A stretch of DNA of 64,000 nucleotides from Pseudomonas fragi (GTDB lineage: Bacteria; Pseudomonadota; Gammaproteobacteria; Pseudomonadales; Pseudomonadaceae), in contig NZ_NQKQ01000007.1 of assembly GCF_002269505.1 (NCBI RefSeq), positions 62,001 through 126,000 of the forward strand, written 5' to 3'. A program made the translations under genes and the position numbers. A model generated the notes under the pieces. It had not been told where the DNA came from. It did no database searches and saw nothing but the letters and a program-made list of their open reading frames with translations. This document shows, one piece after another, positions 8,574-19,409 of the stretch. Numbering within the stretch: position 1 is the stretch's first letter; each line of letters begins with the position of its first letter.

Positions 8574-9110
8574 TTAGTTAATTAAAAAACGATCCAGAAA
8601 ACTCAACACAAAATTATCGACTTCTTTAAGGTTAGAAATCTCACGCTTAAACAAATAGTCAACTCCAAAAATATTTTTGTACGCTCTTTTTCCCACATAA
8701 ATAAGGTCCCACTCATATATGTAAGCATTGCTTCCATCACGGCCCGCAACTCTATAAGTCTTTTCACTATCCTCTAACAGTTCAACCCCATCAAAAAACG
8801 CAATGGTTTTTAATGTTCGAGTGGCTCGATTTATATCAAACGGAGGAACGGATATAGGAAAAAGAATTAACACCATTACATTGTCAGATCTATTTTTATA
8901 GTCAACCAACTTCATGGACGGATACTCAACACGAAGAGTGACCACACTTTCACCTTTAAAATCAATAAGCTCGCAATCCTCATCTGAGACATCAAAGGAA
9001 AAAACACTGATATTCGTTTTTTTATTAACAAACGTGCAAGCTGCATGGGTGGGCATTGAGCCCCAAGCAAACACCAGTGATACAAGCCCACCTAGAAGAT
9101 ATCTACGCAC
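8574..9110 (-). CDS. unrecognised exported protein, partner of the downstream Ca-block protein
   Basis: I do not recognise this 178-residue protein. It begins MRRYLLGGLVSLVFAWGSMPTHA, a clear signal peptide with a likely cut after THA near residue 23, so the mature protein should be periplasmic or secreted. The mature part has two Cys near the start (CTFVN, EDCELI), which could form a disulfide, and many aromatic and charged residues; no catalytic motif stands out. It is AT-rich and lies 12 bases upstream of the 501-residue gene in the same direction. The pairing recalls toxin-immunity or effector-accessory pairs, but that is only an inference from layout. Confidence 0.65.
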   Translation of the reverse strand: MRRYLLGGLVSLVFAWGSMPTHAACTFVNKKTNISVFSFDVSDEDCELIDFKGESVVTLRVEYPSMKLVDYKNRSDNVMVLILFPISVPPFDINRATRTLKTIAFFDGVELLEDSEKTYRVAGRDGSNAYIYEWDLIYVGKRAYKNIFGVDYLFKREISNLKEVDNFVLSFLDRFLIN

Positions 9111-9396
9111 TACCAGCCTCCAATATTACTGATGTATCGCCTTATCCACAGGAGGATTAAATACAGCCACCAGCAACATTTAATCTCCAGAGCACAGCGC
9201 GAAACATGGTTTTGGACGTGTTATTTCCATACACCATCCAAGATTCAATATTAAAAACCTTATCGCCCTGAAAACTTTAGGCCCGGTATCAAAATATGAC
9301 CACAGCGAAGCCGCCGTACTTAATGTCGGATATTTCCGTAACTAAAAATATTATGTAGGAGAGGGTTAAACCGGGCGCTGAACTGCGCGCCCCCGT
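9111..9396. other. intergenic region upstream of the exported-protein gene
   Basis: AT-rich, 286 bases, with an exact DnaA-box 9-mer TTATCCACA at 9142-9150. It presumably holds the promoter of the two-gene island, but no confident -35/-10 pair was picked. Nothing else was seen. Confidence 0.4.
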
Positions 9397-9723
9397 TTAA
9401 AACACAGACAAATCCAGCGGCCGAATCGCGCCCATCCAGATCGCATGGTCGGTGTGGTCCAGCAGGTCATTGCCGGTATCGGGATGCATAAACACCACCA
9501 AACCGTGCCGGTAGAGCGCCAGCCACGGCAGGACGACTCCGATCAGTTCAGGGCCGAAAGCCAGTTGGCAGCTCCAGTCCGGGTGCGGGCCAACCGGGCG
9601 TTCATGGACGCGGCCCATGGTCACGCCAAACAGTCGCTTGGCCTCTTCGCACAAGGCGCGCGCCTGTTCGATGGTCGAAGCGTCGAAGTAGACATGGGCG
9701 TGGTAGCCCTTGATTCGCTGCAT
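9397..9723 (-). CDS. DOPA 4,5-dioxygenase family protein
   Basis: The 108-residue product belongs to the small DOPA 4,5-dioxygenase family of cupin-sized iron proteins. Visible family marks are YHAHVYFD near the N-terminus (metal-binding His pair HxH), RPVGPHPDWSCQLAF in the middle, and HPDTGNDLLDHTDHAIWMG toward the C-terminus, with further His residues. In fungi and plants relatives open catechol rings; the substrate of the bacterial proteins is generally unknown. It lies downstream of hemF-aroE on the same strand, separated from aroE by a palindrome on its upstream side. Confidence 0.85.
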   Translation of the reverse strand: MQRIKGYHAHVYFDASTIEQARALCEEAKRLFGVTMGRVHERPVGPHPDWSCQLAFGPELIGVVLPWLALYRHGLVVFMHPDTGNDLLDHTDHAIWMGAIRPLDLSVF

Positions 9724-9735
9724 AAGTACCTCTTG

Positions 9736-9774
9736 CCCTCACCCCAGCCCTCTCCCGGAGGGTTGGGGTGAGGG
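9736..9774. repeat. inverted repeat of the CCCTCACCCC...GGGGTGAGGG type
   Basis: Outer arms CCCTCACCCCA / TGGGGTGAGGG and inner arms CCCTC / GAGGG, between aroE and the dioxygenase gene. The same sequence family recurs at 19398-19505. Confidence 0.8.
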
Positions 9775-9780
9775 TGTGCT

Positions 9781-10602
9781 TTAAAGTGCCAGCAACCGAC
9801 GCAACTCAGCCAGCGCCGGTGCCGTATCCGGGCGCACCCCGCGCCACAGATAAAACGCCTCAGCAGCCTGTTCGGCCAGCATGCCCAAACCATCCATCAC
9901 CTGACCCGCGCCATGCCCGCTGGCCCACACGCAAAACGGCGTCGGATCCTTACCGTACATCATGTCATAGCACAGGGTCTTGCCCGGCTCGATCAGGCTG
10001 CTGGCAATGGGTGGCAATTCGCCGCTCAGGCTGGCCGAGGTGGCGTTGATAATCAGGTCGACAGGCTCTTTCAACCAGTCAAAACCGCTGGCCGCAACCG
10101 GCCCCAGGTCGCTGAACAGTTCAGCCAGCAACTCGGCTTTTTCGACGGTGCGGTTGGCGATGGTCACCGAGGCCGGCCCTTCGGCCAGCAGCGGCTCCAG
10201 CGTCCCCCGCACCGCACCGCCCGCGCCCAGCACCAGGATGCGTTTGCCCTTGAGGCTGAAACCGGCATTCACCGTCAGGTCGCGCACCAGCCCCGCACCA
10301 TCAGTGTTGTCCCCCAGCAAGCTTCCATCGGCCAGTTTGCTCAGGGTGTTGACCGCACCTGCCCGCTGGGCGCGGGCGGTCAGTTGATCAACCAGGCGGT
10401 AGGCGTCTTCCTTAAAAGGCACAGTCACATTGGCCCCACGCCCCTGCAGGAAAAACTCCGTCGCGCAGCCAGCGAAATCATCAAGCGGCGCCAGCAAGGT
10501 GTCGTACTGCATGGCCTGACCGGTTTGTTCGGCAAACAGCCGATGCAGCACCGGGGATTTGCTGTGGGCAATCGGGTTACCAAAAACGACGTAACGGTCC
10601 AT
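9781..10602 (-). CDS. aroE: shikimate 5-dehydrogenase AroE
   Basis: NADPH-dependent reduction of 3-dehydroshikimate to shikimate in aromatic amino acid synthesis. The 273-residue protein has normal length. N-terminal substrate-site motifs are [14 protein letters not shown] (the Ser pair that holds shikimate) and NVTVPFKED, which includes the catalytic Lys. The Rossmann glycine loop is [10 protein letters not shown] near residues 125-135, followed by [10 protein letters not shown], an NADP-type pocket with Asn-Arg-Thr. It lies 22 bases downstream of hemF on the same strand, the usual Pseudomonas order. Confidence 0.96.
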   Translation of the reverse strand: MDRYVVFGNPIAHSKSPVLHRLFAEQTGQAMQYDTLLAPLDDFAGCATEFFLQGRGANVTVPFKEDAYRLVDQLTARAQRAGAVNTLSKLADGSLLGDNTDGAGLVRDLTVNAGFSLKGKRILVLGAGGAVRGTLEPLLAEGPASVTIANRTVEKAELLAELFSDLGPVAASGFDWLKEPVDLIINATSASLSGELPPIASSLIEPGKTLCYDMMYGKDPTPFCVWASGHGAGQVMDGLGMLAEQAAEAFYLWRGVRPDTAPALAELRRLLAL

Positions 10603-10624
10603 CAGGCAAGCTCCTCGGGCAGTG

Positions 10625-11548
<924 letters not shown>

Positions 11549-11691
11549 TTAAATCGGGCAAAGCGACGCGGCGTGCGGGGCCGGCGGCAAAGGGGGGCTA
11601 GCATAACACCGCCCTGCGGCTCACCGCAGTTGACGAAGATCACGCTTAAGCGTTGGATAGCGGCTTCGTCAATTCAGCAAGGAAAGTGCAG

Positions 11692-12669
11692 ATGGCTAAG
11701 CGTATCCAGTTTCGGGCCCACGGCGGCCCTGAAGTGCTTGAGTATGTCGACTTCAAGCCCGCCGAGCCCGGCCCGCAGCAAGTTCGGGTGCGCAATCAGG
11801 CCATCGGTCTGAATTTCATCGATACCTATTACCGTGGTGGCTTGTACCCGCTGGCTGAACTGCCGTCCGGGCTGGGCAATGAGGGCGCGGGGATCGTTGA
11901 TGCTGTAGGCAGTGAAGTGCGCAACGTGAGCGTCGGCGATCGCGTCGCTTACGGCACCGGGCCGCTTGGGGCATACAGTGAACTGCATGTGTTGCCTGCC
12001 GCGAATGTGGTGAAACTGCCCGAGGATATTTCCTTCGAACAAGCCGCCGCCGTAATGCTCAAGGGGCTTACAACCCAGTATCTGCTGCGTCAGACCTATG
12101 AACTCAAAGGGGGCGAAACCATCCTGTTCCACGCTGCTGCAGGCGGGGTAGGCTCGATTGCCTGCCAATGGGCGAAAGCCTTGGGCGTGAAATTGATCGG
12201 CACGGTCAGCTCGGCTGAAAAGGCCGCGCACGCCAAAGCCCTGGGCGCGTGGGAAACCATCGACTACAGCCACGAGGATGTTGCCAAGCGTGTGCTGGAA
12301 TTGACCGACGGCAAGAAGTGCCCGGTGGTTTACGACGGCGTAGGCAAGGACACCTGGCTAACGTCACTGGACTGCGTGGCGCCACGTGGGTTGATGGTCA
12401 GCTTTGGTAATGCTTCAGGCGCGGTAACGGGGGTCAACCTGGGGATCTTGTCGCAGAAGGGCTCGCTGTACGTAACCCGTCCAACATTGGCGTCCTACGC
12501 AAATAGCGCCGAAAACCTGCAAGCGATGGCCGATGAGCTGTTTGCGATGATCCGCAGCGGCGCCATCCAGGTTGATATCAGCCAGCGTTTTGCGTTGGCT
12601 GATGCGGCCAAGGCGCAAACGGAACTGTCGGCGCGCCGGACCACGGGATCGACGATTTTGTTGCCTTAA
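11692..12669 (+). CDS. qor: NADPH:quinone reductase (zinc-free alcohol dehydrogenase family)
   Basis: Cytoplasmic quinone reductase using NADPH. The ATG at 11692 after AAGGAAAGTGCAG is chosen over an upstream in-frame ATG at 11653 because it has the ribosome site and gives the usual 325 residues. It starts MAKRIQFRAHGGPEVLEYV, has the GroES-like substrate domain including GLNFIDTYYRGGLYP and GNEGAGIV, and the nucleotide loop AAAGGVGSIACQWAKALG. The zinc ligands of classical alcohol dehydrogenases are missing, as expected for this family. It is convergent with tsaC; a palindrome lies between them. Confidence 0.93.
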   Translation: MAKRIQFRAHGGPEVLEYVDFKPAEPGPQQVRVRNQAIGLNFIDTYYRGGLYPLAELPSGLGNEGAGIVDAVGSEVRNVSVGDRVAYGTGPLGAYSELHVLPAANVVKLPEDISFEQAAAVMLKGLTTQYLLRQTYELKGGETILFHAAAGGVGSIACQWAKALGVKLIGTVSSAEKAAHAKALGAWETIDYSHEDVAKRVLELTDGKKCPVVYDGVGKDTWLTSLDCVAPRGLMVSFGNASGAVTGVNLGILSQKGSLYVTRPTLASYANSAENLQAMADELFAMIRSGAIQVDISQRFALADAAKAQTELSARRTTGSTILLP

Positions 12670-12684
12670 AACAAATGTCCCCCA

Positions 12685-12710
12685 GTGGGAGCGAGCAAGC
12701 CCGCTCCCAC
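12685..12710. terminator. REP-like palindrome between convergent qor and tsaC
   Basis: Arms GTGGGAGCG / CGCTCCCAC flank AGCAAGCC, a short REP form. From its place between two converging genes it probably also ends transcription from both sides. Confidence 0.6.
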
Positions 12711-12712
12711 CA

Positions 12713-13270
12713 TTACGCCGGGCGTACGATCTTGCCGGTGGCTAGGTCGCGGATCAGGCTCGGGTTTTTACGTCCGCCCAAGTTGCCGCCCAACACATGG
12801 TCGATTTGCCCACGGAAATACTGCTCAACTTTTAACCGCGTGCGCGCTGCCGGCAAACCTGCAGGGTTAGCTGACGTCGACACGATCGGCCCCACCAGCG
12901 AGCACAGTTCGCGCACCAGCGGGTGATCACTCACGCGCAGCGCCACGGTGTCATGCACGCCGGTGATCCACTCGGGCAACAAGCCCTGATGCGGCACCAG
13001 CCAGGTGTTCGGCCCAGGCCAGGTGCTGGCCATGCGGTCAATCCACTCCTGGGGGAAGTCTTCAAACAGGAAGTCGAACTGGTGAATGTTGTCTGCCACC
13101 AGAATCAGGCCTTTATCCACAGGCCGCGACTTGATCGCCAACAGCCGCTCGACCGCATCTTCATCCCACGGATCGCAGCCCAGGCCCCAGACCGCTTCGG
13201 TCGGATAGGCAATCACCGCGCCTGCGCGAATGGCTCTTGCAGCTTGTTGGACGCGCCAGGTGCTGATCAT
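12713..13270 (-). CDS. tsaC: L-threonylcarbamoyladenylate synthase TsaC (YrdC/RimN)
   Basis: Makes threonylcarbamoyl-AMP from Thr, bicarbonate and ATP, the first step of the t6A37 modification of ANN-decoding tRNAs. The start at 13270 ([19 protein letters not shown]) is chosen; it gives 185 residues, the normal single-domain length, while an extension to 13327 would add unrelated residues. Key motifs are [19 protein letters not shown] with [11 protein letters not shown] (nucleotide and Thr binding) and [15 protein letters not shown]. It is downstream of dprA, the usual order, and probably shares its transcript. Confidence 0.94.
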   Translation of the reverse strand: MISTWRVQQAARAIRAGAVIAYPTEAVWGLGCDPWDEDAVERLLAIKSRPVDKGLILVADNIHQFDFLFEDFPQEWIDRMASTWPGPNTWLVPHQGLLPEWITGVHDTVALRVSDHPLVRELCSLVGPIVSTSANPAGLPAARTRLKVEQYFRGQIDHVLGGNLGGRKNPSLIRDLATGKIVRPA

Positions 13271-13305
13271 TGAATGTCTCCAGATATGTACTGCGCGCAG
13301 TGTAC

Positions 13306-14403
13306 TTAGCTGGCGCGAGCAAACCAACGCCCGCCCTCCAACACAACGTGTCCTGCCAGTTCCAGTTCGGTAAGCGCCGCCAGCATTCGAGGTAAATCCC
13401 AGCCACTGACGTTGACCAGCGCTTCGCTGGTATGTGGCGCTGCCAGCAATAATTGCACTAGCGGATGACAGCTAGGTGTTAACACTTCTGACGAGGATAG
13501 GGGTATGGAGCGCCAGCCACGCAGGCCCTCGAGGATGTGCTCGACGGTTTCAACCAGTGTCGCACCATCACGGATTAATTGATGACAGCCCCGCGCACCG
13601 GGGTGGTGGATCGAGCCGGGTATTGCATAAACCTCGCGCCCCTGTTCTGCGGCCAGCCGGGCGGTGATCAGCGAGCCGCTGGCCACGCTGGCCTCGACCA
13701 CCAGGACGCCGAGCGACAAACCGCTGATGATCCGGTTACGCCGCGGAAAGTTCGCCGCCTGCGGCCCGGCGTCCAGGGGAAACTCAGAAACCACAGCACT
13801 ACCACCAGCAATCATCGCGTCGACCAATGCCCGATGGCGCTGTGGATAAAGTTTTTCCAGGCCTGTGCCTAACACCCCTACGGTCTGCCCGCCAACGTCC
13901 AAAGCGGCTTGATGTGCCGCGCCATCAATGCCCAGCGCCAGCCCGCTGGTAATGACAAAACCAGCACCGGCCAAACTGCGCGAAAAAGCTGCCGTGGTAT
14001 CCAGACCCGGCCTTGAAGCGCGTCGGCTACCGACCATCGCCAACTGCGGCTTTTCCAGAATCGAGGGGTCTCCGGCCACCATTAACACGGGCGGGGCATC
14101 GCTCAACTCACTCAACAAAGCCGGGTAATCCGCTTGATCATGCAGCAACACGTGATGTCTGGAGCCCTCAAGCCAGCGCAATACAGCGCTGGCGCCGTCA
14201 CGAATTTCAGGACTGCGTCGCGCTTGGGCGCAGGCCTCGGGTAGCCCCAACGCACGCCATGCACTGGCAGGCGCACTAAGCGCCGAACTGGCACAGCCAA
14301 AGGCACTGAAAAGGCTGTAATAACGCCGTGGTCCAACCTCGGGCAAGCGATGCAAACGCAAGCGGGCTTCCAGCTCTGCAGGGGATATTTCTGACAGCGG
14401 CAT
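13306..14403 (-). CDS. dprA: DNA-processing protein DprA (Smf)
   Basis: Binds incoming single-stranded DNA and loads RecA during natural transformation. The 365-residue chain has an N-terminal SAM/HhH-like region, the Rossmann-type DprA core with [30 protein letters not shown] and [12 protein letters not shown], and a C-terminal winged-helix region ([25 protein letters not shown]). All parts are present, so nothing suggests truncation. It is upstream of tsaC. The LysM gene that usually separates dprA from def in Pseudomonas is not seen. Confidence 0.94.
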   Translation of the reverse strand: MPLSEISPAELEARLRLHRLPEVGPRRYYSLFSAFGCASSALSAPASAWRALGLPEACAQARRSPEIRDGASAVLRWLEGSRHHVLLHDQADYPALLSELSDAPPVLMVAGDPSILEKPQLAMVGSRRASRPGLDTTAAFSRSLAGAGFVITSGLALGIDGAAHQAALDVGGQTVGVLGTGLEKLYPQRHRALVDAMIAGGSAVVSEFPLDAGPQAANFPRRNRIISGLSLGVLVVEASVASGSLITARLAAEQGREVYAIPGSIHHPGARGCHQLIRDGATLVETVEHILEGLRGWRSIPLSSSEVLTPSCHPLVQLLLAAPHTSEALVNVSGWDLPRMLAALTELELAGHVVLEGGRWFARAS

Positions 14404-14795
14404 GAGATCATCCTTGATCGGTTCATATATCTAAATGTAAGGGACAACCTGTGGATAAGTCTGTTGACAAGTTGTTTAGCAAGCTATGAAAAGGGCCGGG
14501 TTGAGCACCCGATACGCTCTTGAAATAGCCTGTAGAAACCCAACATTAGTTGAACGCTGCCAGGCCACCGGGCACGTTGGTTTCAAATTGAGACATGCGC
14601 TGGCCACCTGTGCGTGCAGCCCGGCAGCTAGTCGTTTCATCCGTGGGTGAATCCCTTTATTATGTGCACTCGCGTGAAACGCCTGAGCCCGAGCGGGCTC
14701 TCTCTGAAGGAGACGTTTTGCACAGGTTGCTCGAGTCCACAGGACCCACCTGACAACCGTTTTTGAATCTTTCACACAGTGCACCAATCATACTT
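14404..14795. other. dprA-def divergent intergenic region, expected lysM gene not seen
   Basis: This 392-base gap holds an exact DnaA 9-mer (TGTGGATAA, 14450-14458) and presumably the promoters of dprA and def. A minus-strand frame at 14476-14787 is open but its translation has no signal peptide and no LysM motif, so it is not called. In P. aeruginosa and many relatives a LysM protein gene occupies this place. Confidence 0.5.
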
Positions 14796-15302
14796 ATGGC
14801 TATTTTGAACATCCTCGAATTCCCAGACTCGCGTCTGCGTACCATCGCCAAACCCGTGGCGGTTGTGGACGACGAAGTCCGTCAGTTGATCGATGACATG
14901 TTTGAAACCATGTACGAGGCGCCGGGGATCGGCCTGGCCGCGACCCAGATCAACGTGCACAAACGCATCGTGGTCATGGACCTGAGCGAAGATCGCAGCG
15001 AACCGATGGTATTTATCAACCCCGAGTTCGAGATCCTCACCGACGAGATGGGCCAGTACCAGGAAGGCTGCCTGTCGGTACCGGGTTACTATGAGAACGT
15101 TGATCGCCCGCAGCGCGTCAAGATCAAGGCGCTGGACCGTGACGGCAAGCCGTTCGAAATGATCGCCGAAGGCCTGTTGGCCGTGTGCATTCAACATGAG
15201 TGCGACCACCTCAACGGCAAGCTGTTCGTCGATTACCTGTCTACGCTCAAGCGTGACCGGATCAAGAAGAAGCTGGAAAAACTGCACCGCCAGAACGCTT
15301 GA
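14796..15302 (+). CDS. def: peptide deformylase Def
   Basis: Metallo-hydrolase that removes the formyl group from nascent N-terminal Met. The start [15 protein letters not shown] at 14796 is used, giving the standard 168 residues; an in-frame ATG 33 bases upstream adds a non-family extension. All three active-site motifs are intact: [16 protein letters not shown] (Cys metal ligand) and [12 protein letters not shown] (HExxH-type HECDH). It is followed by fmt, pairing formyl removal with formyl addition, then rsmB and trkA. Confidence 0.97.
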   Translation: MAILNILEFPDSRLRTIAKPVAVVDDEVRQLIDDMFETMYEAPGIGLAATQINVHKRIVVMDLSEDRSEPMVFINPEFEILTDEMGQYQEGCLSVPGYYENVDRPQRVKIKALDRDGKPFEMIAEGLLAVCIQHECDHLNGKLFVDYLSTLKRDRIKKKLEKLHRQNA

Positions 15303-15321
15303 TCAACATTTACATGGCACA

Positions 15322-15372
15322 TCGCGGGCAAGCCCGTTTCTGCACCGGTTGCAGGAGCGGGCTTGCCCGCGG
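15322..15372. repeat. REP-type palindrome between def and fmt
   Basis: Arms CGCGGGCAAGCCCG and CGGGCTTGCCCGCG face each other across about 21 bases. This is a typical Pseudomonas REP pair inside the def-fmt gap, where it may shape the mRNA or partly end transcription. Confidence 0.8.
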
Positions 15373-15424
15373 TGGTTTCCAGGCCGGGATTGTTCCCGAC
15401 CACTCTATTCCAAGTGAGTAACCC

Positions 15425-16375
15425 ATGACTGAGCCATTGCGCATCGTCTTTGCTGGCACCCCAGAATTCGCCGCCGAACATCTCAAGGCACTGCTGAACA
15501 CGCCTTACGAGATCGTCGCGGTTTACACCCAACCGGATCGTCCGGCAGGGCGCGGGCAAAAGCTGATGCCAAGCCCGGTCAAGCAGCTTGCCCTGGAGCA
15601 CAACATCCCGGTGATGCAGCCACCTACCCTGCGCGCGCCTGAAGCTCAAGCCGATCTGGCCGCGCTCAAGCCGGACTTGCTGGTGGTGGTGGCCTACGGC
15701 CTGATCCTGCCGCAGGTGGTACTGGATATCCCGCGCCTGGGCTGCATCAACAGCCACGCATCCTTGCTGCCGCGCTGGCGCGGAGCCGCGCCGATCCAGC
15801 GCGCCATCGAAGCCGGCGACAGTGAAAGCGGTGTGACCGTGATGCGCATGGAGGCGGGTCTGGATACCGGCCCCATGCTGCTCAAGTCCGTGACCGCAAT
15901 CACCGCCGATGACACCGGTGGCAGCCTGCATGACCGCCTCGCCGAACTGGGTCCTCCGGCCGTTATCCAGGCCATCGCCGATCTGGCGGCAGGTACCCTG
16001 GAAGGTGAAGTCCAGGATGACAGCCTGGCGACCTACGCCCACAAATTGAACAAGGACGAAGCACGCATCGACTGGAACCGCCCGGCGGTTGAGCTGGAGC
16101 GCCTGATTCGCGCCTTTAATCCGTGGCCGATCTGCCACAGCACGCTCAACGGCGAAGCCCTGAAAGTGCTGGCCGCAAGCGTGGCCGACGCTCAAGGCCC
16201 AGCGGGGCAGATTCTCGCCGCCAGCAAGGAGGGTCTGATCGTGGGTTGCGGTGAAGGTGCCTTGCGCCTGACCCGTCTGCAATTGCCCGGTGGCAAGGCG
16301 CTGAACTTCAGCGATTTTTTCAACAGCCGTCGTGAGAAATTCGCCGTCGGTACAGTTTTGGGTGCCGCACAATGA
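15425..16375 (+). CDS. fmt: methionyl-tRNA formyltransferase Fmt
   Basis: Formylates initiator Met-tRNA with 10-formyl-tetrahydrofolate. The 316-residue length is normal. N-terminal domain motifs are [16 protein letters not shown], the catalytic region [21 protein letters not shown] (Asn, His) and [13 protein letters not shown] (with the catalytic Asp nearby). The C-terminal OB-type domain follows residue about 205 and ends [12 protein letters not shown]. The stop overlaps the rsmB start by 4 bases (ATGA), indicating coupling. Confidence 0.97.
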   Translation: MTEPLRIVFAGTPEFAAEHLKALLNTPYEIVAVYTQPDRPAGRGQKLMPSPVKQLALEHNIPVMQPPTLRAPEAQADLAALKPDLLVVVAYGLILPQVVLDIPRLGCINSHASLLPRWRGAAPIQRAIEAGDSESGVTVMRMEAGLDTGPMLLKSVTAITADDTGGSLHDRLAELGPPAVIQAIADLAAGTLEGEVQDDSLATYAHKLNKDEARIDWNRPAVELERLIRAFNPWPICHSTLNGEALKVLAASVADAQGPAGQILAASKEGLIVGCGEGALRLTRLQLPGGKALNFSDFFNSRREKFAVGTVLGAAQ

Positions 16376-17682
16376 ATCCTCGTCTGGCTGCCGCCAAGGC
16401 CCTGACTGCCGTGCTCAACGGCAAGGCATCGCTCAACAGTTCGTTGCCGCTGCAACTGGACAAGGTTGAGGTGCGTGACCGCGGCCTGACCCAGGACCTG
16501 GCATTCGGCACAGCTCGCTGGCAGCCACGCTTGTCGGCGCTGGCCAACAAGTTGCTGCAAAAACCTTTCAAGGCCGCTGACGCAGACGTCGAAGCCCTGT
16601 TGCTGGTGGGGCTGTATCAACTGCTCTACACCCGCATTCCGGCCCACGCCGCCATTGGCGAAACCGTAGGTTGCGCCGACAAGCTGAAAAAACCCTGGGC
16701 CAAGGCCCTGCTCAATGCCGTGTTGCGCAACGCCCAGCGTGAGAGCGAAGCTTTGCTGGCCGAGCTTGAGCATGACCCGGTAGTGCGCACCGCGCACCCG
16801 CGCTGGCTGCAAAAGTCCCTCAAAGCCTTTTGGCCGCAGCAGTGGGAAGCCATTTGCGCGGCCAACAATGCGCACCCGCCGATGATCTTGCGGGTTAACC
16901 GTCGTCACCACAGCCGCGATGCGTATCTGCAATTGCTGGTCGAGGCCGGCATCGAAGCACAGCCTTGCACCTTCAGCCAGGACGGCATCGTGCTGGCTGC
17001 GGCTTGCGACGTGCGCAACCTGCCGGGCTTTGCCGAAGGCTGGATCAGCGTGCAGGACGAAGCGGCACAACTGGCTGCCGATTTGCTGGATCTGGCCCCG
17101 GGCCAGCGTGTGCTCGACGCCTGCTGCGCCCCCGGCGGCAAGACCTGCCACATCCTGGAAGTTGAGCCCAAACTAGCCGGCGTGGTAGCCGTGGATCTGG
17201 AAGCCAAGCGCCTGGTGCGCGTGCGCGAAAACCTTGAGCGGTTGGGCCTGAGCGCCGAGCTGATCGCCGCCGACGGCCGTGACACCGCTACCTGGTGGGA
17301 TGGCAAGCCGTTCCAGCGCATCCTGCTCGATGCTCCGTGTTCGGCAACCGGCGTTATCCGCCGCCACCCCGATATCAAGCTGACCCGCCAACCGGACGAC
17401 ATTGCCGCGCTCGCCACCTTGCAAGGCGAATTGCTGGACGCGATGTGGCCAACCCTGGAAGTCGGTGGCATCTTGCTCTATGCCACATGCTCGACCTTAC
17501 CGACCGAAAACACCGAAGTGATTGAAGCGTTCCTGGCCCGTACACCGGGCGCCCGAGAACTGGATATCGCTGGCCAGTTCGGCATCAAGCAGCCCCACGG
17601 GCGCCAGTTGCTGGCGCAAGAAGGCGGGCACGATGGCTTTTATTACGCCAAATTGATCAAGATCGCTGCCGCTCGCGGCTAA
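16372..17682 (+). CDS. rsmB: 16S rRNA m5C967 methyltransferase RsmB
   Basis: SAM-dependent methylation of C967 in 16S rRNA. The 436-residue protein starts with a NusB-like RNA-binding domain (residues 1 to about 140) and has a Rossmann methyltransferase domain. Its SAM loop is [16 protein letters not shown], and the two conserved Cys motifs are [19 protein letters not shown] and [13 protein letters not shown], with the second carrying the catalytic Cys of this family. It overlaps fmt and sits 19 bases before trkA. Confidence 0.96.
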   Translation: MNPRLAAAKALTAVLNGKASLNSSLPLQLDKVEVRDRGLTQDLAFGTARWQPRLSALANKLLQKPFKAADADVEALLLVGLYQLLYTRIPAHAAIGETVGCADKLKKPWAKALLNAVLRNAQRESEALLAELEHDPVVRTAHPRWLQKSLKAFWPQQWEAICAANNAHPPMILRVNRRHHSRDAYLQLLVEAGIEAQPCTFSQDGIVLAAACDVRNLPGFAEGWISVQDEAAQLAADLLDLAPGQRVLDACCAPGGKTCHILEVEPKLAGVVAVDLEAKRLVRVRENLERLGLSAELIAADGRDTATWWDGKPFQRILLDAPCSATGVIRRHPDIKLTRQPDDIAALATLQGELLDAMWPTLEVGGILLYATCSTLPTENTEVIEAFLARTPGARELDIAGQFGIKQPHGRQLLAQEGGHDGFYYAKLIKIAAARG

Positions 17683-17701
17683 CTGATTAGGGATTACAGG
17701 C

Positions 17702-19078
17702 ATGAAAATCATCATCCTCGGCGCAGGCCAGGTCGGCGGTACGCTGGCAGAACATTTGGCCAGTGAAGCCAACGACATCACCGTGGTCGACACCGATGGT
17801 GAACGCCTGCGCGACCTCGGTGACCGTCTCGATATTCGCACCGTGCAGGGCCGCGCCTCGCTGCCCAATGTACTGCGCCAGGCAGGTGCGGATGATGCTG
17901 ACATGCTGGTGGCCGTGACCAACAGCGACGAAACCAATATGGTCGCCTGTCAGGTCGCCTACACGCTGTTTCATACCCCGACCAAGATCGCCCGAGTACG
18001 TGAAGCGGCTTACCTGACCCGCGGCGAAGAGCTGTTCGACAACGACGCAATCCCGGTCGACGTACTGATCAGCCCCGAGCAAGTGGTGACCAACTACATC
18101 AAGCGCCTGATCGAACACCCGGGTGCCTTGCAGGTGATCGACTTTGCCGAAGGCAAGGCGCAACTGGTCGCGGTCAAAGCGTATTACGGTGGCCCGCTGA
18201 TTGGGCAGCAATTGCGCCAGCTACGCGAGCACATGCCGAATGTAGATACGCGGGTAGCGGCAATTTTCCGACGCGATCGGCCAATTACACCCCGTGGCGA
18301 TACCATCATCGAGGCTGACGACGAAGTATTTTTCATCGCCGCCAGGGCCAATATTCGCGCGGTAATGAGCGAAATGCGCCGTCTCGACGAGAGCTACAAA
18401 CGCATCGTCATTGCCGGTGGCGGGCAGATTGGCGAGCGTCTGGCCGAGGCCATTGAAAGCCGTTATCAGGTCAAGATCATCGAGATGAATCCGGCCCGTT
18501 GCCGCTATTTGTCCGACACCCTCGACAGCACGGTGGTGCTGCAAGGCAGCGCCTCGGACCGTGACCTGATGCTCGAAGAGAATATCGCCGACGCCGATGT
18601 GTTCCTGGCCCTGACCAACGATGACGAGGCCAATATCATGTCCTCGCTGCTGGCCAAGCGTTTGGGCGCGAAGAAGGTGATGACCATCATCAACAACCCG
18701 GCCTATGTGGACCTGATCCAGGGCGGCGAAATCGATATTGCCATCAGCCCGCAGCTGGCCACTATCGGCACCTTGCTGGCCCACGTACGTCGTGGCGATA
18801 TCGTCAGCGTTCACTCACTGCGCCGCGGTGCGGCAGAGGCCATCGAGGCGATCGCCCACGGTGACTCGAAGTCGAGCAAGGTAATCGGGCGCAGCATCGG
18901 TGAAATCAACTTGCCACCGGGCACCACGATTGGCGCGATCATTCGCGATGAGGAAGTGCTGATTGCCCACGACTCAACTGTGATCAATGCGGGCGACCAC
19001 GTCATACTTTTCCTTGTGGATAAAAAACATATTCGCGACGTAGAGAAGCTGTTCCACGTGGGATTGAGTTTTTTCTAA
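17702..19078 (+). CDS. trkA: Trk potassium uptake regulatory subunit TrkA
   Basis: Peripheral NAD(H)-binding subunit that gates the TrkH/TrkG K+ channel on the inner face of the membrane. The 458 residues form a duplicated RCK unit. The first Rossmann loop is [18 protein letters not shown] at residues 3-20, and the second is [19 protein letters not shown] around residue 232. Each is followed by an RCK-C domain. The gene starts 19 bases after rsmB with TAGGGATTACAGGC before the ATG. The final codons (KLFHVG) contain a near-match to parS. Confidence 0.96.
   Translation: MKIIILGAGQVGGTLAEHLASEANDITVVDTDGERLRDLGDRLDIRTVQGRASLPNVLRQAGADDADMLVAVTNSDETNMVACQVAYTLFHTPTKIARVREAAYLTRGEELFDNDAIPVDVLISPEQVVTNYIKRLIEHPGALQVIDFAEGKAQLVAVKAYYGGPLIGQQLRQLREHMPNVDTRVAAIFRRDRPITPRGDTIIEADDEVFFIAARANIRAVMSEMRRLDESYKRIVIAGGGQIGERLAEAIESRYQVKIIEMNPARCRYLSDTLDSTVVLQGSASDRDLMLEENIADADVFLALTNDDEANIMSSLLAKRLGAKKVMTIINNPAYVDLIQGGEIDIAISPQLATIGTLLAHVRRGDIVSVHSLRRGAAEAIEAIAHGDSKSSKVIGRSIGEINLPPGTTIGAIIRDEEVLIAHDSTVINAGDHVILFLVDKKHIRDVEKLFHVGLSFF
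19050..19065. other. degenerate parS-like site at the 3' end of trkA
   Basis: TGTTCCACGTGGGATT matches the parS palindrome TGTTCCACGTGGAACA at 13 of 16 positions, with the first twelve bases intact. It encodes Leu-Phe-His-Val-Gly of TrkA. Chance similarity is possible. Confidence 0.3.
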
Positions 19079-19088
19079 GGAGTCAGGG

Positions 19089-19409
19089 ATGCTGGAGTCA
19101 CTGGAAAAGATGCTCGCCAAGGGTGTGGATAACTCATTGCTGCGCTTTGGCCTGGGCAAGGGTTATCTGGACCTTGGGGATAACTTGAAGGCGGCGGAGC
19201 ATCTGCAACGCTGCGTCGGCTTTGATCCCAAGTATTCGGCAGCCTGGAAGTTGCTGGGCAAGGCACAGCTGGCGGCGGGTGATCGTACGGCAGCGCGGGC
19301 GGCATGGGAGCAGGGGATTGCAGCGGCTCAGGCCCATGGCGACAAGCAGGCCGAGAAAGAAATGACGGTGTTTTTGAAGAAGCTGGAGAAGCAACAGCCC
19401 TCACCCTAA
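19089..19409 (+). CDS. small tetratricopeptide-repeat protein
   Basis: The 106-residue product is made of TPR-like helix pairs. LLRFGLGKGYLDLGDNLKAAEHLQRCVGFDP and YSAAWKLLGKAQLAAGDRTAARAAWEQGIAAAQ fit the TPR pattern of small and aromatic positions, with a charged tail (KQAEKEMTVFLKKLEKQQ). There is no signal peptide, so it should be cytoplasmic. It starts 10 bases after trkA with AAGGAG upstream and is probably part of the same transcript. The partner is unknown; TPR proteins usually act as protein-protein adaptors. Confidence 0.8.
   Translation: MLESLEKMLAKGVDNSLLRFGLGKGYLDLGDNLKAAEHLQRCVGFDPKYSAAWKLLGKAQLAAGDRTAARAAWEQGIAAAQAHGDKQAEKEMTVFLKKLEKQQPSP

Noticed and set aside
14476..14787. 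103-codon minus-strand frame between dprA and def
   Set aside because: No signal peptide, LysM motif or ribosome site; composition looks non-coding.
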